DNA of 64,000 nt from Ecdyonurus torrentis (GCA_949318235.1 OX439127.1:27178683-27242682); one strand, 5' to 3'. Numbered from the stretch's first letter, positions 18,926 to 31,000 are shown. Notes: generated from the letters alone by a model not told the origin. Translations and numbers: made by a program.

Positions 18926-20131
18926 ATGACTTCGTTAAAAAAAAATATAAAAAATAAAATAAAAATAAAGTTGTGATACAGTAACTAACATTTAAAATTA
19001 AACATTAACACAATTAATATATAACTTTGTGATGATATGCGGTGCTTTGTATCTATCTCTGTTTATGCAGTGTTTTAGTGGCTCCCTCTTTTATTTTAAT
19101 AATTTGTGCTCCTTTCTTATCTTTAAGAGTGGTGACTATGCTTTCATGATAGATATAGATAAATAAATAAATTATTGTATTGCAGAGTAAAAATCTGTAC
19201 ACACAAGCAAATACAAATTATGTCACTAATATACAATTACATACGCAATAGCAAAACAAATACAGTTAAAATAATAACAATGAATGCATAGAAATGTTTT
19301 TATGCAAATAATTTCATACTTTATATTGAATATGAATTTTTTTGTCAAATAAATTTGTAAAAGAAGATAATCTAATAATAAGTGTACGTAATAAAATAAA
19401 TGAAATAAAAATAAAGAGTAAGGCATCAGTGCTGTAGAGTGCTGTAGTGTTGTACTTATTTAACATTATTCTACTTGTATACTATTACCATTTACATTAT
19501 ATTATTGCTTATATGTTTTTATATACATTAAAAAAAATAGTAATGCACATACACTTGACACTTTAAAAAAAAAAGTTTTTTTAAGTTTAAAGTCTCTTAA
19601 GGTAGAATCTCCTCTCTCATTGCATGCTGGTCTTAATTTTCAATTAAATATTTTAATTTTTTAATTTCTTAACAACTGGTTTATTGATGATGAAAATTGG
19701 AGTAAGAACAGATTATCTAGGGTTAAAAACATTTTAAGCTACAATTTTTTTTCCATGTCTTTTCCTTGCCTAAGTTTCCCCTTCTTTAACTATTTTGTAG
19801 GTTATTTGGAGTACTCTTTGTTTATATTCTGTGTCCCTTATACTGAAATTTTATTGGAATTGAAAACAATAACAAGCATGGAAGTAGTACAAGTGATATT
19901 TGCAATGCAACCACCAGACTCCATACCATTGTATAATTATGTATCTTCCAAGTTGTCTTTGACATTGCTTCAATGTTTGTAGCTCATAGCGTGGCAAAGC
20001 TGCTTCATTTTTTTTTTCCTGAAACATATGTACAATATTTGTACCTGCAAATCCATATTGCTATTCAATTTGACAATAGACAACAATAAGAGCAAGTGTG
20101 ATGGATTTCAATACATAATGGTATATATGTA

Positions 20132-20244
20132 CAGCTCTGGCTAAAAGTTTGAGTATGATTTGTAGAGGCAACCACACTAAGCTATCTTTATAAGAAAACG
20201 CAGCCACCGCTGCTGCTCTGTTTTTAAACTTTTGGCCAGAAGTG
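20132..20244 (+). mobile_element. 113-bp Tc1/mariner-type MITE, copy 1
   Basis: The ends CAGCTCTGGCTAAAAGTTT and AAACTTTTGGCCAGAAGTG are inverted repeats flanked by TA. The centre has CAGCCACCGCTGCTGCTC. It matches 40654-40772 in reverse orientation. Confidence 0.7.
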
Positions 20245-20437
20245 TACATCTTTAATTTAATATTTTGTAAAAGAATTAAGAACTTATATCACTTTGCCCT
20301 ATTTACATGATTATGATGAGGATTTTGTGAGTAAATAAGAGTACTTAAATAATACCCAATGATAAGTGATTTAAATTGATGTATGTTTCAATGATATATG
20401 TCATGGAAACACATTAAAGCATGATATATACATATAT

Positions 20438-20439
<2 letters not shown>

Positions 20440-20497
<58 letters not shown>

Positions 20498-20524
20498 TAG
20501 CTCACACACACACACACACACACA
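20440..20524. repeat. (TA)n followed by (CA)n microsatellite
   Basis: TA repeats occupy about 20440-20496 and CA repeats about 20502-20524. Confidence 0.9.
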
Positions 20525-22705
20525 TCTACAGGTATTTTTGTCTGTAATTTTTTTTATTGTTTATACTTATTATAACCTTGCATCAATAAGTTTGTAATCA
20601 AATCTTTACATTAGCAATCAATAACATTAATCCTAATGAAGTCGAGTCTCTGCCACACTACAAGCAAGTTATCCTACAAAAATAAATAAATACCAAATAT
20701 AGATAAAAACAAGCAAACTAATTTTTAAAAAAAAGCACTTAATTGTATAATCCTCTCATATAGAAAATTTTAGCTTTATTTTCAAAAGGTGAACTTCTTT
20801 AATTAAGCTGTCACATGCTTACACGGATCAAACTAATACCTAATGGTTAAGTCAAAACATTAAATTTTGTTTATTTGATTCGGTTTGTTCTTGATGATCA
20901 TATGGTTTTATCATCGTCACACTCTTTATTATTGTTACTACTACTGTGTATTAGAAAAAACTTTTGTATATTATAATTATGCACCAACTTGGTGGAGTAC
21001 CTAATATATAATTTCTTCCACTTTCGTTGCATTGATAATCTTTTTTGTGTGTTGCATTCTGACTTGCCTCCACTCTCCACTATAGTATGCAATAATCTCA
21101 TTATATATGTATGGTATGGTTATATAATAACAAAAAGCTGATTATTTTTCCAAAATAGGGTTGATTCATGCAGTGTAAAAAATATCTATAAAATAATTAT
21201 AAACCTTAAGAAAATGTGTAATGTACTGTTTAAAAAGAAAAAAAAAGCCATTACTTAATGATAAGAACATTCAAAAATTTGTGGGCCTTAAATTATTTAA
21301 AGCAGTATTTTTCCATCCTCTTTAAGTGTAGTGCCAGTACACGTTTGCTACTCGTACATATGACATGCATCCATATGTATTGTATGTACGTATGTATGTA
21401 TACGTCTTATAACACTTAAAAAAAAAAAATAAAAAAAAAAAAAAAAAACAAGAAAGAAGAAAGAAAGAAGACAAGTTTTTTGCCTATAGCCAGTTGTAAA
21501 TCTCGCCGATTTGATTTTTGGTGAACATTCCAAAGTTAACATGTTGACCTGAGTAAATCAAATTATAAACCTGCTTTACAACAAATTTCAGTTGCAAAAT
21601 TCTACTTATTGCATGCAAAGCATGTGAAAAACCAAGAAAATCATGTAAATAGTAAAATATTTTTTCATGGCTCAAATGTTAAATGGTTTACATATAAATA
21701 TTATTTAAGGAGGGAGTAAGAGCTTCTTATGTGAAATGTAAATTAAAGAGAAATGATTAATAAAATGTACAACAAAAGTAACTAACTCATCATTTCTGAT
21801 CCCCCCCCCCCCTCCTCCTCCCTCAATCCAAGTTTATATGATGGTGTCTCATGATACTATCCTGAAAGTTTAATGGTCAGTCTTAATTGTAAAACATTAA
21901 TGAATAATTTCACCAATACATTATGATTTGACTTGTTTTTATTGTTGAAATTATCACAATCAAATTGCATACATGTATCATTTGAAAAACAATCAACATT
22001 AAAGAAATCTTATTAAAGAAAATGAAACTTATATCTAAATCCAATATAAATATACAAATTGTCTGTTCTCTTCATGCCTCATAATGTTTTGAGAAACTGT
22101 GTTGCTTCCCTTGTTTGACATACAGTTCTACTAGTACTACAGAGCAAAACATCATTGAAGAAATAGAGATTACCTTTTATGTTTAATTTTACAGCCCCAG
22201 CTAAGGAACACTAGTTTATAAAGATGGTAACAATTGATACAAAAACAATTGAGTAGTGAGACTCAAAATGAAACTGAATAATGCTGAATTTTGCATCTAT
22301 ATAATATACTCACTTGAAAAGTTTATTACAATGCACAACGACTTAACTTATGGAAAATTGCAGCCCAGGATTTTTTTTTAATGCTCATTACATAATAGCC
22401 TATCAATTAACTTAGCACAAAAATAAGCCAGTATTTTTTATTTTTATTTATTTATTATTTTTTTTTTTTTGTTATTTCTTAGCAATTCAAATAGTAGTTA
22501 TCAGCAGTAAAACAATAAGAGTAATGAAATTGGCATGAACTTTTAACAAACAATAAAATGAAATTTAAATATGTATTTCAGAATTTCAAGTTCAGCATGG
22601 TGAATGTGAATACATACAAGTTATATAAAACAAATGCTATGAGGAAGTAGTTTCACATATTTGTCTTCCAGGAGAGTAAATTTGATAGGAGTTGAAGACT
22701 GTCTG

Positions 22706-25700
22706 TTAGCGCTGGTGGCAATAGTGGCGCTTGAGGAAGCAAAGTTGTGCCTTGCTCTCAAGGCTGGCCAACTCTTGGACTGCAGGGGCCATCACAGCAA
22801 CATGATTCTGGTAATCACTCCCTACAAACACGAACACGCTCAAGTCAACATACACCAAATCTGTGTATTGGCATGATTGGGGAATTGGCTAAAATATCAT
22901 ACAATCAATGTTGCACTAATAATGTCCTCCAATGCCCCATGTTCCATCAACTCATGATCTATTTGACTAGAGAATGGGCATCATAACATATAATTTCATG
23001 ACATATTATCAGCATATTATTAAGCTTACCAGCATTTTTTCTCTTCTGGCCATACACCACTTTGCCATCAAACTCATTGAGTGGCACTTTCATGTCACTG
23101 CCAACCTGTTGGATGGTACAGTTGAGATGATCTTCAATATCTGCCAGGTACTGCAATAAAAATCTTTCATCAACTAGATACAAATACATAACAAAGCATA
23201 AGAGATATTAAGGAAAATGAGCTAATGCAATTAGGTATTTTAAATTTGAAAACAAAAGATAAGAGAAAACCTCAAGGGCCTTACCATAGTGACAAGAATA
23301 TAAAAATCTTGATAGCACAGAGATAATGAACACATTGGATAGCTTTCGGCAATAAATTCCAAGAGAAAACAGTGTGTGTGTGTGTGTGCCTTTGACAGTT
23401 CTTACGACTCAGCAAGACAAGTCCTTCATTTCTCTCCAAGTCTGTAAGGACTGTTGAAAGCATACACACATTACTTATTATCTTGGAGTTTACTGCCAAA
23501 AGCTACTCAAAATTTTTTTTCTTCCTTTTTTACAATGAGGAAGTCTACACGAAGTTAACCCCTAGGTTTGAATACGTCATTAGAAAGAGAAAAGGTAGTA
23601 GATAAACTTAGCATAGGCAATTACCTGCAAAATTGGCGTTTTATTTAATAAAAGAAGAAATAAAAAAAATTCAATTCCCAACCCTTCGCCGACTGTGACG
23701 TCATTTGTTTGCATTCGATTTTCATTTGTCTTCTGGATTTCAAACGATCCCATTGTTGAAAGGCGGCCGTTGGTCGTTATTTTTTTTGAATTTGTAGTAG
23801 TAGCATGAAATCCAGAAGACAATTGAAAATAGGAGGCAAACAAATGATGTCACAGTCGGCAAAGGGTTGGGATTTTTTTTTCTTCTTCTTTTATTAAATA
23901 AAACGTCATATTTCCAGGTAATTGCCTATGCTAAGTTTATCTACTACTTTTTCTCTTTCAAATGACGTATTCAAACATAAGGGTTAACTTTGTGTAGACT
24001 TCCTCATTTCTGTGTGAGCAAGATTTCCACCAAGCTATGGGACTCTTGTCACTATGGCAAGGCCCCTGTTGGTTTCTGGTTTCACTTCTTTCATATTGAA
24101 CATACTTTACAATAATGACTAATGTAAAAATTGCAGTAAACTCTTGCACGAGACTCTGGAAAATCCTATTTCACAAAATTGTAGTTTTCTTGTTGTTTTC
24201 CTATTTTGATGACTATGAACTTAGTAATATCACAAAGAAAAAATAATAATAATACATAATAATAAAAATAAATAAAAGCTTGTGACATTAAAACTTTAAT
24301 ATATACATACATACATCATACATATCATGACATATATCTTACATACATACCATGCTGTTATAGTCCCTTACGGAGTAAGCCAACAACACAGTGTTTTTAG
24401 CCTGACTTAATGATAGACCTCCACAATTCTCTATCCTGACATACTGCTCTTGCTCCTTGTTTTGTATATTTTCTTTTGCATCTAATACTGCGTACATTGC
24501 TATTTTCAAACATCACCCACTCTCTCAAAATGACCAAACCACCGTAACACATTGCTTCCATACTTCTCACTCACGTTTTTTTTTCACTCCACATTTCTCC
24601 ATCACCCAAGTATTCCTTACCCTATCTTATCTTGTTTTACCAGACATACTTCTAGAAAACTCATACAACATATAGGTAATATTAATAACAAAACACTCAC
24701 CTGCAATTCATTGTACCAGATGCAACAACCCCCATATTGGACGTCTTCTGTGTTCTTGCAATGCCTGCCACGCGAAGGACACCACTCTCCATGGAACCAT
24801 ACTTTCTCTGGGACAGAAGCTACAAGTGACAGTGCCAAACCCATTCTATCAGCACGACCCACACGACCAATCCGGTGCACATAGTTGGATTTTTCATCAG
24901 GCAGGGTGATATTGATCACTAAGATAAAATTACATTAAACTTTGAAGAAAATACAAGATATTTTAACTATGAAGCACGAGGCACTTACTGAAGGGTAGGC
25001 CAGTCACATCAATACCACGAGCAGCCACATCTGTGCAGATGAGGAAGCGAACTTCTAGGTTCTTGAATTTTTCAAAATTAGACTTGCGTTCCAGAGGTTT
25101 GCGATCAGCATGCAGGCACACACATGATAACTCTTGGCCACCTGCATGGGTAGAAAAAAATATATATACATGTAAAATTGACACACTAAATGACTTTATA
25201 AAGTATTCTTGCTAATAATGTTGCTTGCAATGATATTCCAGGTCTTCAGTAAAACAAAATTTTTAAAATAAATTTGCTGTGGCAAATTATAAGAATAAAT
25301 ATGTGAGTTACCTTTGACACCTGTAAATTTAACATATTTTACATGTGTAAAATAGATGCTATATATATTATAGATGCTATAAAATAGTGGAGGCTATTGC
25401 TCGCAAGAGCTTGTCATGACTATAAAGCATTTTAATTGTTGTGCACTACAGTCAGTGTGCACATGACAAGTGGCCCATACTGACTTAAAAATAGAGCAGT
25501 AAATTATGTTGGAGGGGAGGATTGCCAGTAGTGTAATGGTTTACACAGTGGCCCAGCAAACCAAAGATCTGGGTTTGAATCCCAGTTGGCTGTGATTTCT
25601 TTTAACAAATTTACTGCTTTGTAAGAACAATAATTATAACAAAAAAAGATAACTTTCAAATTAAATATGTAACATTAATAAATCACAAATTACCTTGCTT

Positions 25701-26143
25701 TTTAAAGAATCTCTCTAAATTGTCACAGTCAAGTTTGGTACGACAAAAAATAATAGCTCGGTCCATTTTGTGTTCTCTGATAGCTTGCACACAGTACTCT
25801 CCTTTTAGAAGTTTCACAGCTTCGGAGAAGTTTTCTAATAAAAAGAATGAGACATGAGCCAATTTTAATTTTCCTTTTTCAAATTTGCGCAAAAACAATT
25901 TGCAAGTCAAGTTACCAGCTGAGCAGACATTTGGTCCTCTGTTGTCAAGGCAGTGCACACCATCTGTCTGCATGGCTTTTACTGGATTGTGAATCAAATT
26001 GTGCCAACGCTTGTCTGTCTGAGGGTCCACCTTCACTACGACATGATGCACTGTCTCAGGAACAGAGTCTTCACCTTTCAGGTCAACCCAGGTAGGGAAG
26101 TGCATCAGGCGCTCCTGAAAATTGCAATAGCTGGTAATAAAAT

Positions 26144-26206
<63 letters not shown>

Positions 26207-26870
26207 TCAATGCTCAATGGTCAGAGCAGTGGAGCGCAAATCCAAAGGTTGTCGGTTCGATTCCGGCCGCTGACTTCCTTTTAACTGTTTGGCTTTATTT
26301 GCATTTATATGATTCGTTTCAGATGGTGTTATAGTGCAAGATAAATATTTTCAAATATTTATATATTGATACATATATCGCCATCTCGTGGAGTCTGAAC
26401 TACACTTATGTGTAGTAAGGAAAACTATATCATTTGAAGTTTGAAACACATAAATCCCGCCGCACGGGTAAATTTCCCCTCGCAAGAGGGGACCAGCTGT
26501 TAAAGAGAGGCTGGTTTGAAAAAACAGGTGCCTCTCGGGCAGCGAATAGGCGACAGTTTGTCGTCATAGAATTGTGTAAATGCAAGTAGAGAATCATGGT
26601 TGAATTGGTTGGCCGCGTAGCTCAATGGTCAGAGCAGTGGAGCGCAAATCCAAAGGTTGTCGGTTCGATTCCGGCCGCTGACTTCCTTTTAACTGTTTGG
26701 CTTTATTTGCATTTATATGATTCGTTTCAGATGGTGTTATAGTGCAAGATAAATATTTTCAAATATTTATATATTGATACATATATCGCCATCTCGTGGA
26801 GTCTGAACTACACTTATGTGTAGTAAGGAAAACCATATCATTTGAAGTTTGAAACATATATATATATAGG

Positions 26871-26955
<85 letters not shown>

Positions 26956-29614
26956 ATATTTAATAAAACGAGAAAGAGAGACAGAAAAATCTAACGTGTT
27001 ACTTCCCAATAATAGTTATCTATTTTATCCCAGTGAAATGTTTTAACAGTCTCTTTCAAAATATTGGTCATTGCCTGTTGTTTTTTGTTACTAATTTATC
27101 TGCTTAAAATTATGGAGCATAGCTTTAACTACAGCAAGGGCCTTGTAGAAGTTCTATGGAGAGGCCAAAGTCTCGCGTGGCACAGTTTTCTTCTTCTTCT
27201 TCTTCTTCTTCTTCTTTTTTTTTTCTCTAACAAAAAACTGACCTCGACCTCTCCATAGAACTTCTACTGTGGTAAGGCTCTTGCTGGTAATTCTATACTT
27301 TTCTTTATTATTGATCCTAACTGCAATAGTTTTTTCCTAGAATTAATAAGCGTAACTTTAACTTACAGACAATTTCTTCACATCAAAGTCATGTAGGGTG
27401 GCAGAGCAAACTACCATCTGTAGCCGCCTGCCTTCAGGTGTAATCCTAGGCATACTCTTGTGCATACGCTCAATTTGACCAGTGCAGCCTTGCTTTAATA
27501 GGCCATCAGCTTCATCCAACACAAAGAAACGCACCTTCTCAAGTGACACATAACCTCCACTGATGAGATCCTCCAAGCGGCCTGGGGTGGCCACAATAAT
27601 GTCAACCTAGCACAACAATTGATCCGTGTAATAATTAATCATTAGCACTCATTTGCTACAAAAGAAACTAAAACAATAACTACACAGCTTATACACTTTT
27701 ATTAAAATTTTGTCCACATCAAAGGAACTTACCGCATTTCCAAGAGCTGTCACTTGATCCTTGACATTAACACCACCAATAATGAGAAGGTGGGAGAGAG
27801 TAGGGTTCTTCAAATGTTTCAAGAATAGCTTCAATTGGTTATAAGTCTGTTCGGCAAGTTCACGGGATGGCTGCAATCAAGTTAAAATATTGCACTGTAT
27901 ACAACTTTAAACTTGCTATTATATTTTACATTCTGACCAAAAAGAAAAGAAAAAAGGTGCATGTGTATTTATCATTCATGCTTAACTAACCTCAATGATA
28001 ATAGCTTGGGTACACTTTCTTATATCTGCTTTGTCTGCTCCTGGCGCTGTATTGGTCACAGGAGTTCGAACACACGATGGATCAGCCTTACAAATTGGAA
28101 TGTAGCCTGCCTTTGGGGGATACTTAAATGGCTGGTCACCAAAGTTGAATGATATTTCAGCATTCTGCAACAATATAAGTCAGCATTACAAACACTTGAG
28201 GTTACAAGTAAGTGGGCCAGACATGCTTTTAAGCCCAACACTTCACTTTTTTTTTTTTCTGATTTTAAATGAAGACGATTATCTTATGTTAATTTAATTT
28301 AGTGATAACATTCCTAGCAAATATAATTATTACCTATACTAGATGCCACAGTATGGTTAAAGGTTTACCTTTAATGCAACAGTAGGACAGAATGCATGAT
28401 TGGCCAAGTCTTTATGGATGTGAAAAGCTGTACCAAGATCTACACCATTTTTGGTGAAGAAGATTTTTGATTCATCAAAATCTATATAGCATCCAATAAC
28501 ATCACTTTTCCCAAATGCTTCTCCATAATCATCAAATTGTCTGCAATTTGATTTCTTGCCAGTACCTCCAAAGCCAAAGCCATATCTACATGTACCAAGG
28601 TCTAGACTTGCCTGAAAGTTTAAAATAAAAACCAATGTTAACTATGTACACTTAACGTAAATACTGTATGGAAAATAAATACATAGGATTCATCATTAAT
28701 TATTTTGTTCAGTATATAAATTGTAAAATTTACAGCAAATGTAGACCATCCAACACGGCATAAGCCTTCGTCTGTGATTAAAGCTTCGTAGTAATAGCGT
28801 CCTTGACATGCCACTCCTTTGTTGGAGCGACATCCATGCCACTCACGCTGGTGACGAGACTGACACTGGCGACCATTGGAACTCACGACTAGTTCCTTCG
28901 TGCGATCAGCAAGGCTCATTACCCATTCATCAGCTACACAAACAAATATTAGTCACAGTTCTACCACATTTTAAACCCCATATGAGGCTCACAACCGTAC
29001 TAAAATACATACAAACAACACCAGTGTTTCGATCTTTGCCATCTGCGATGTCTCTCAATGTTTCCCAAACAATTTGGACAATAGGCAAACAAAATGCTCC
29101 GGTTTTACCACTGCCAGTCTCAGCAGCCATCAGGACATCCCCTCCACCCAAAATTAGTGGAATAGCTTCAGCCTGGACATCCGTGGGAAGCCTAAGAATG
29201 TTAGAACATGAAAGGTCACGTTGGAGTAAATTAAGCCTTTTATTTGGTGTGCAGTTTCACAGTATGATGTACACATATAATATAATACTTTGTAACTTAC
29301 GTCCATTCCATGTCTTCTACTGCTTTGGCTATCTCTGGAAGGACACCCATTTCTATAAGAAAAATAAAAAAATTAATTTTACGAATACATTTGGTATGAC
29401 AAGTATATAATGGTGCACTCCACATTGGGATTATTTTTCTAACAACTGTATGTATATGTGGAGTGGAGTGCACCCATTACTATATATATCTTGACTGTCA
29501 TATATGATATGTATATACCATACCACACGTATGTACACAAACCATATACATTCATGTGTACGATCAAAGGTTGCCATAAATCTATATATGATACAAACCT
29601 TCAAATGCAGTCAT
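22706..29614 (-). CDS. DDX1: DDX1 ATP-dependent RNA helicase, complete, 14 coding exons
   Basis: DEAD-box helicase with a SPRY domain inserted in its first RecA lobe. The family acts in the tRNA-ligase complex, RNA clearance and 3'-end processing. Exons in transcript order: 29614-29599, 29352-29301, 29191-29022, 28933-28734, 28611-28369, 28164-27991, 27870-27733, 27606-27367, 26114-25916, 25834-25694, 25141-24989, 24918-24701, 23150-23030, 22821-22706. Phases agree throughout and give 726 aa, against 740 recalled for human. Motifs: Q-motif region [11 protein letters not shown] (24-34), Walker [10 protein letters not shown] with Lys52, SPRY in exons 4-6 (about 80-285), Ia PSRELAEQ, Ib TPGR, DEAD at 362-365, SAT at 399-401, [16 protein letters not shown], and motif [10 protein letters not shown] (590-597). 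The C-terminal tail is shorter than in human. The introns are rich in repeats. The gene is divergent from SIL1. Confidence 0.97.
23255..24085. mobile_element. Foldback element of the AAGGGCCTTACCA family, split by a nested palindrome, in DDX1 intron 12
   Basis: The left arm starts near CAAGGGCCTTACCATAGTG and includes TAGCACAGAGATAATGAAC; the right arm (24009-24085) ends CACTATGGCAAGGCCCCTG. The two outer parts are separated by the AATGAGGAAG element at 23534-24008. The family recurs at about 27130-27345, 42270-42510, 43310-43740 and 43790-44060. Confidence 0.65.
23534..24008. mobile_element. 475-bp near-perfect palindrome nested inside the foldback element
   Basis: The ends AATGAGGAAGTCTACAC and GTGTAGACTTCCTCATT bound two arms of roughly 215 bp with about 90% identity to each other's complement, leaving a short centre with GGCGGCCGTTGGTCG. 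The arms carry TGTGACGTCATTTG and its degenerate partner AAATGATGTCACAG. Confidence 0.8.
25524..25606 (+). repeat. tRNA-derived SINE head, in DDX1 intron 10
   Basis: It has an A-box-like TAGTGTAATGGTTTA and a B-box GGGTTTGAATCCC, with a weak cloverleaf and a TGTGATTTCTTTTAAC tail resembling that of the tRNA-like unit at 26611-26698. Stem mismatches argue against a working tRNA. Confidence 0.55.
26150..26204. repeat. (TA)n microsatellite at the left edge of the tRNA-like composite
   Basis: About 55 bp of TA repeats. A second TA tract of nearly 100 bp (26857-26953) stands on the right edge of the composite. Confidence 0.9.
26212..26448 (+). mobile_element. 237-bp direct repeat, copy A, with truncated tRNA-like head
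   Basis: The unit runs from GCTCAATGGTCAGAGC to GTTTGAAACA and differs from copy B (26620-26856) at about one base. The first nine bases of the tRNA-like head are replaced by the adjacent TA microsatellite. It lies in DDX1 intron 8. Confidence 0.8.
26449..26610 (+). other. GC-rich structured block between the two direct repeats
   Basis: This 162-bp spacer contains consecutive strong hairpins: CCCCTCGCAAGAGGGG with a GNRA-type GCAA loop, and ACCAGC paired with GCTGGT. CCCGCCGCACGGG precedes them and GCCTCTCGGGC follows. No coding frame was seen. It could be the 5' domain of a composite SINE or the internal region of a TRIM. Confidence 0.5.
26620..26856 (+). mobile_element. 237-bp direct repeat, copy B, with complete tRNA-like head
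   Basis: Starting at 26611, the sequence folds as a cloverleaf: acceptor 5 of 7 pairs, D stem GCTC/GAGC, anticodon stem 4 of 5 with loop GCGCAAA (anticodon GCA, Cys-like), and T arm GTCGG/CCGGC around TTCGATT. A 3' portion with CGCCATCTCGTGGAGTCTG follows. The near identity to copy A, 408 bp away, makes a tandem unit or a terminal-repeat miniature retroelement. Confidence 0.75.
26857..26953. repeat. (TA)n microsatellite at the right edge of the tRNA-like composite
   Basis: TA repeats interrupted once by GGCC near 26869. Confidence 0.9.
27130..27345. mobile_element. Foldback element of the AAGGGCCTTACCA family, in DDX1 intron 8
   Basis: Arms CAGCAAGGGCCTTG, TAGAAGTTCTATGGAGAGG and CCTCTCCATAGAACTTCTAC, GGTAAGGCTCTTGCTGG are inverted around a TTC repeat. 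The right side continues into TTTATTATTGATCCTAACTG, shared with the copy at 42270-42510 and a fragment near 37060-37110. Confidence 0.65.
29410..29477. mobile_element. 68-bp TA-flanked mini-MITE, in DDX1 intron 1
   Basis: The ends ATGGTGCACTCCACA and GGAGTGGAGTGCACCCAT are inverted repeats with TA on both outer sides. No internal coding. Confidence 0.55.
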
Positions 29615-29819
29615 GCTTGTGTCTTTGTAGATTCTTAGTGAAACAAATTTACTAAAAAACTACTGTGACGAAAACTTGGACTTGTCTTCTACCGCTTCGA
29701 CACTCTCACAGGCTTTTGTCGGCAAGTTTTGTTTTTTCTCTTGTTTTGATCCAGCTGTACTTAGAAAACAATTGAAAATGTTGTCAGCTGCGTCTTTTGG
29801 TGCTTTTACACCTTTTTAC

Positions 29820-29868
29820 ACTACTCGACAACCACGCCCCCTTGCTAACTGAAATCTCAAACATTGGC
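29820..29868 (-). promoter_or_regulatory. DDX1 promoter module: CCAAT box plus GC box
   Basis: Read on the minus strand, toward DDX1, this 49-bp module starts with GCCAATG and continues to AGCAAGGGGGCGTGG, an NF-Y-type CCAAT box and an Sp1/KLF-type GC box. It lies about 205-255 bp upstream of the DDX1 ATG. A copy with about 86% identity lies in mirror orientation upstream of SIL1 at 30802-30850. The promoter role is inferred from position and motifs. Confidence 0.55.
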
Positions 29869-30801
29869 AATATAGGACGTCTCTATAGCAATTCAAATTC
29901 ATAGGTAAATTATAACTTTAGGATCATTTTATTTGACCTAGTTAAAAGTTATAGTTGTTATCCCTCAAAAATTTTGAAGGTGCAAAACAGAGGCACTTTT
30001 GATAAATAATCCCAAACTCCTTGGTGGATGAATAGGTACAAAAATGAGCAACTAACTATATTGAGATGCTTAAAAATAAAGCTGAGCATGGAATTATTTT
30101 TTTAAATTTTCAACCCATAAGGGTTGTTTCGGAGGGGGGGGGGGAGAGAGGGGCAATAAACAAAGAACACTGCGAAAAGTCCTCTCCGATATATTTTACG
30201 CAATTGTACCAGAGTATATAAACGCACAATGCAAGACCTGCAAAAATCAAAACCATAAAAAATGGTGACATTTGCCTCCTGATTATATGTATAATTTCGT
30301 CCCTCTTTCAAACAGCTTTCAAATTTAGCCCAATGCCCCATTTTCATTTTCTTCCTCTTCTTATTCTTTTATTTTTTTTAACCATGACGTCCATATGACC
30401 CATACCGACCCCGACCATACATTTTATTAAATTTTATTTTGCTTTCACATCTATAACGGGGTTTGGAAATATTTACTAAAAGTTCCTCGTAATTTGCGCA
30501 ATACCACAAGTTCAAACATGATACGATATGCGAGCATAAATTCAATATCTTAAAAGGGTTAAAATAATGAGACGCTATAAATCTGCGTTTGAAAACTTCG
30601 GTCATTAAAAAAGGAAGAGTTTTTCTCTCCACCCTCCAAGTGTCACTTTGCTAGTTAAATTTTAACCACGTCAAATAAACTGGCCTTCATGTTATACGAT
30701 GTTATGTCGATGTTATGAACTTAATTGTGCCATGATTGTGTATGCTTTCCATACAGACCTGACCTGATACCGTCTGGGTCTGATACACCAACAGGCTTCT
30801 T
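29869..30801. other. Intergenic spacer between DDX1 and SIL1
   Basis: About 0.9 kb lying between the two mirrored promoter modules. It contains a G-run next to an AG-rich stretch near 30134-30153 and no coding sequence that I can support. It may be shared regulatory DNA or the interior of an inserted element. Confidence 0.4.
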
Positions 30802-30850
30802 GCCAATGTTTGAGATTTTAGCTAGCAAGGGGGCGCGGTCGTCGAAGAGT
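30802..30850 (+). promoter_or_regulatory. SIL1 promoter module: inverted copy of the DDX1 module
   Basis: This segment begins GCCAATG and runs to AGCAAGGGGGCGCGG, facing SIL1 about 150-200 bp before its ATG. It repeats the module upstream of DDX1 with about seven differences in 49 bp. Both copies keep the CCAAT box, the GC box and their spacing. It may be an inverted promoter duplication or the terminal repeats of a roughly 1-kb insertion. Confidence 0.55.
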
Positions 30851-31000
30851 GGAAAAGCTGAAGAAAAAGCGCCACCATTGCCACCAATGAGAAAGTACCG
30901 CGTTGATCAAATCATGTAAAATTTTAGTGTTCTCGAAAAAAATACACACCAGAAAGTAATCTCATTTTTTCCTACCTGTATTGTAAATCTCACAATAAAT

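Larger units (their letters stand above)
18926..22660. other. Intergenic DNA between OXSR1 and DDX1
   Basis: AT-rich sequence without a conserved reading frame on either strand. It contains one TA MITE, microsatellites and homopolymer runs, including a C run near 21801. Minus-strand AATAAA motifs in 22430-22470 could serve as the DDX1 poly(A) signal. Confidence 0.45.

Noticed and set aside
26611..26682. A functional tRNA-Cys
   Set aside because: Two acceptor mismatches, C before the anticodon and an appended repeat body indicate a SINE-type tRNA-like head.
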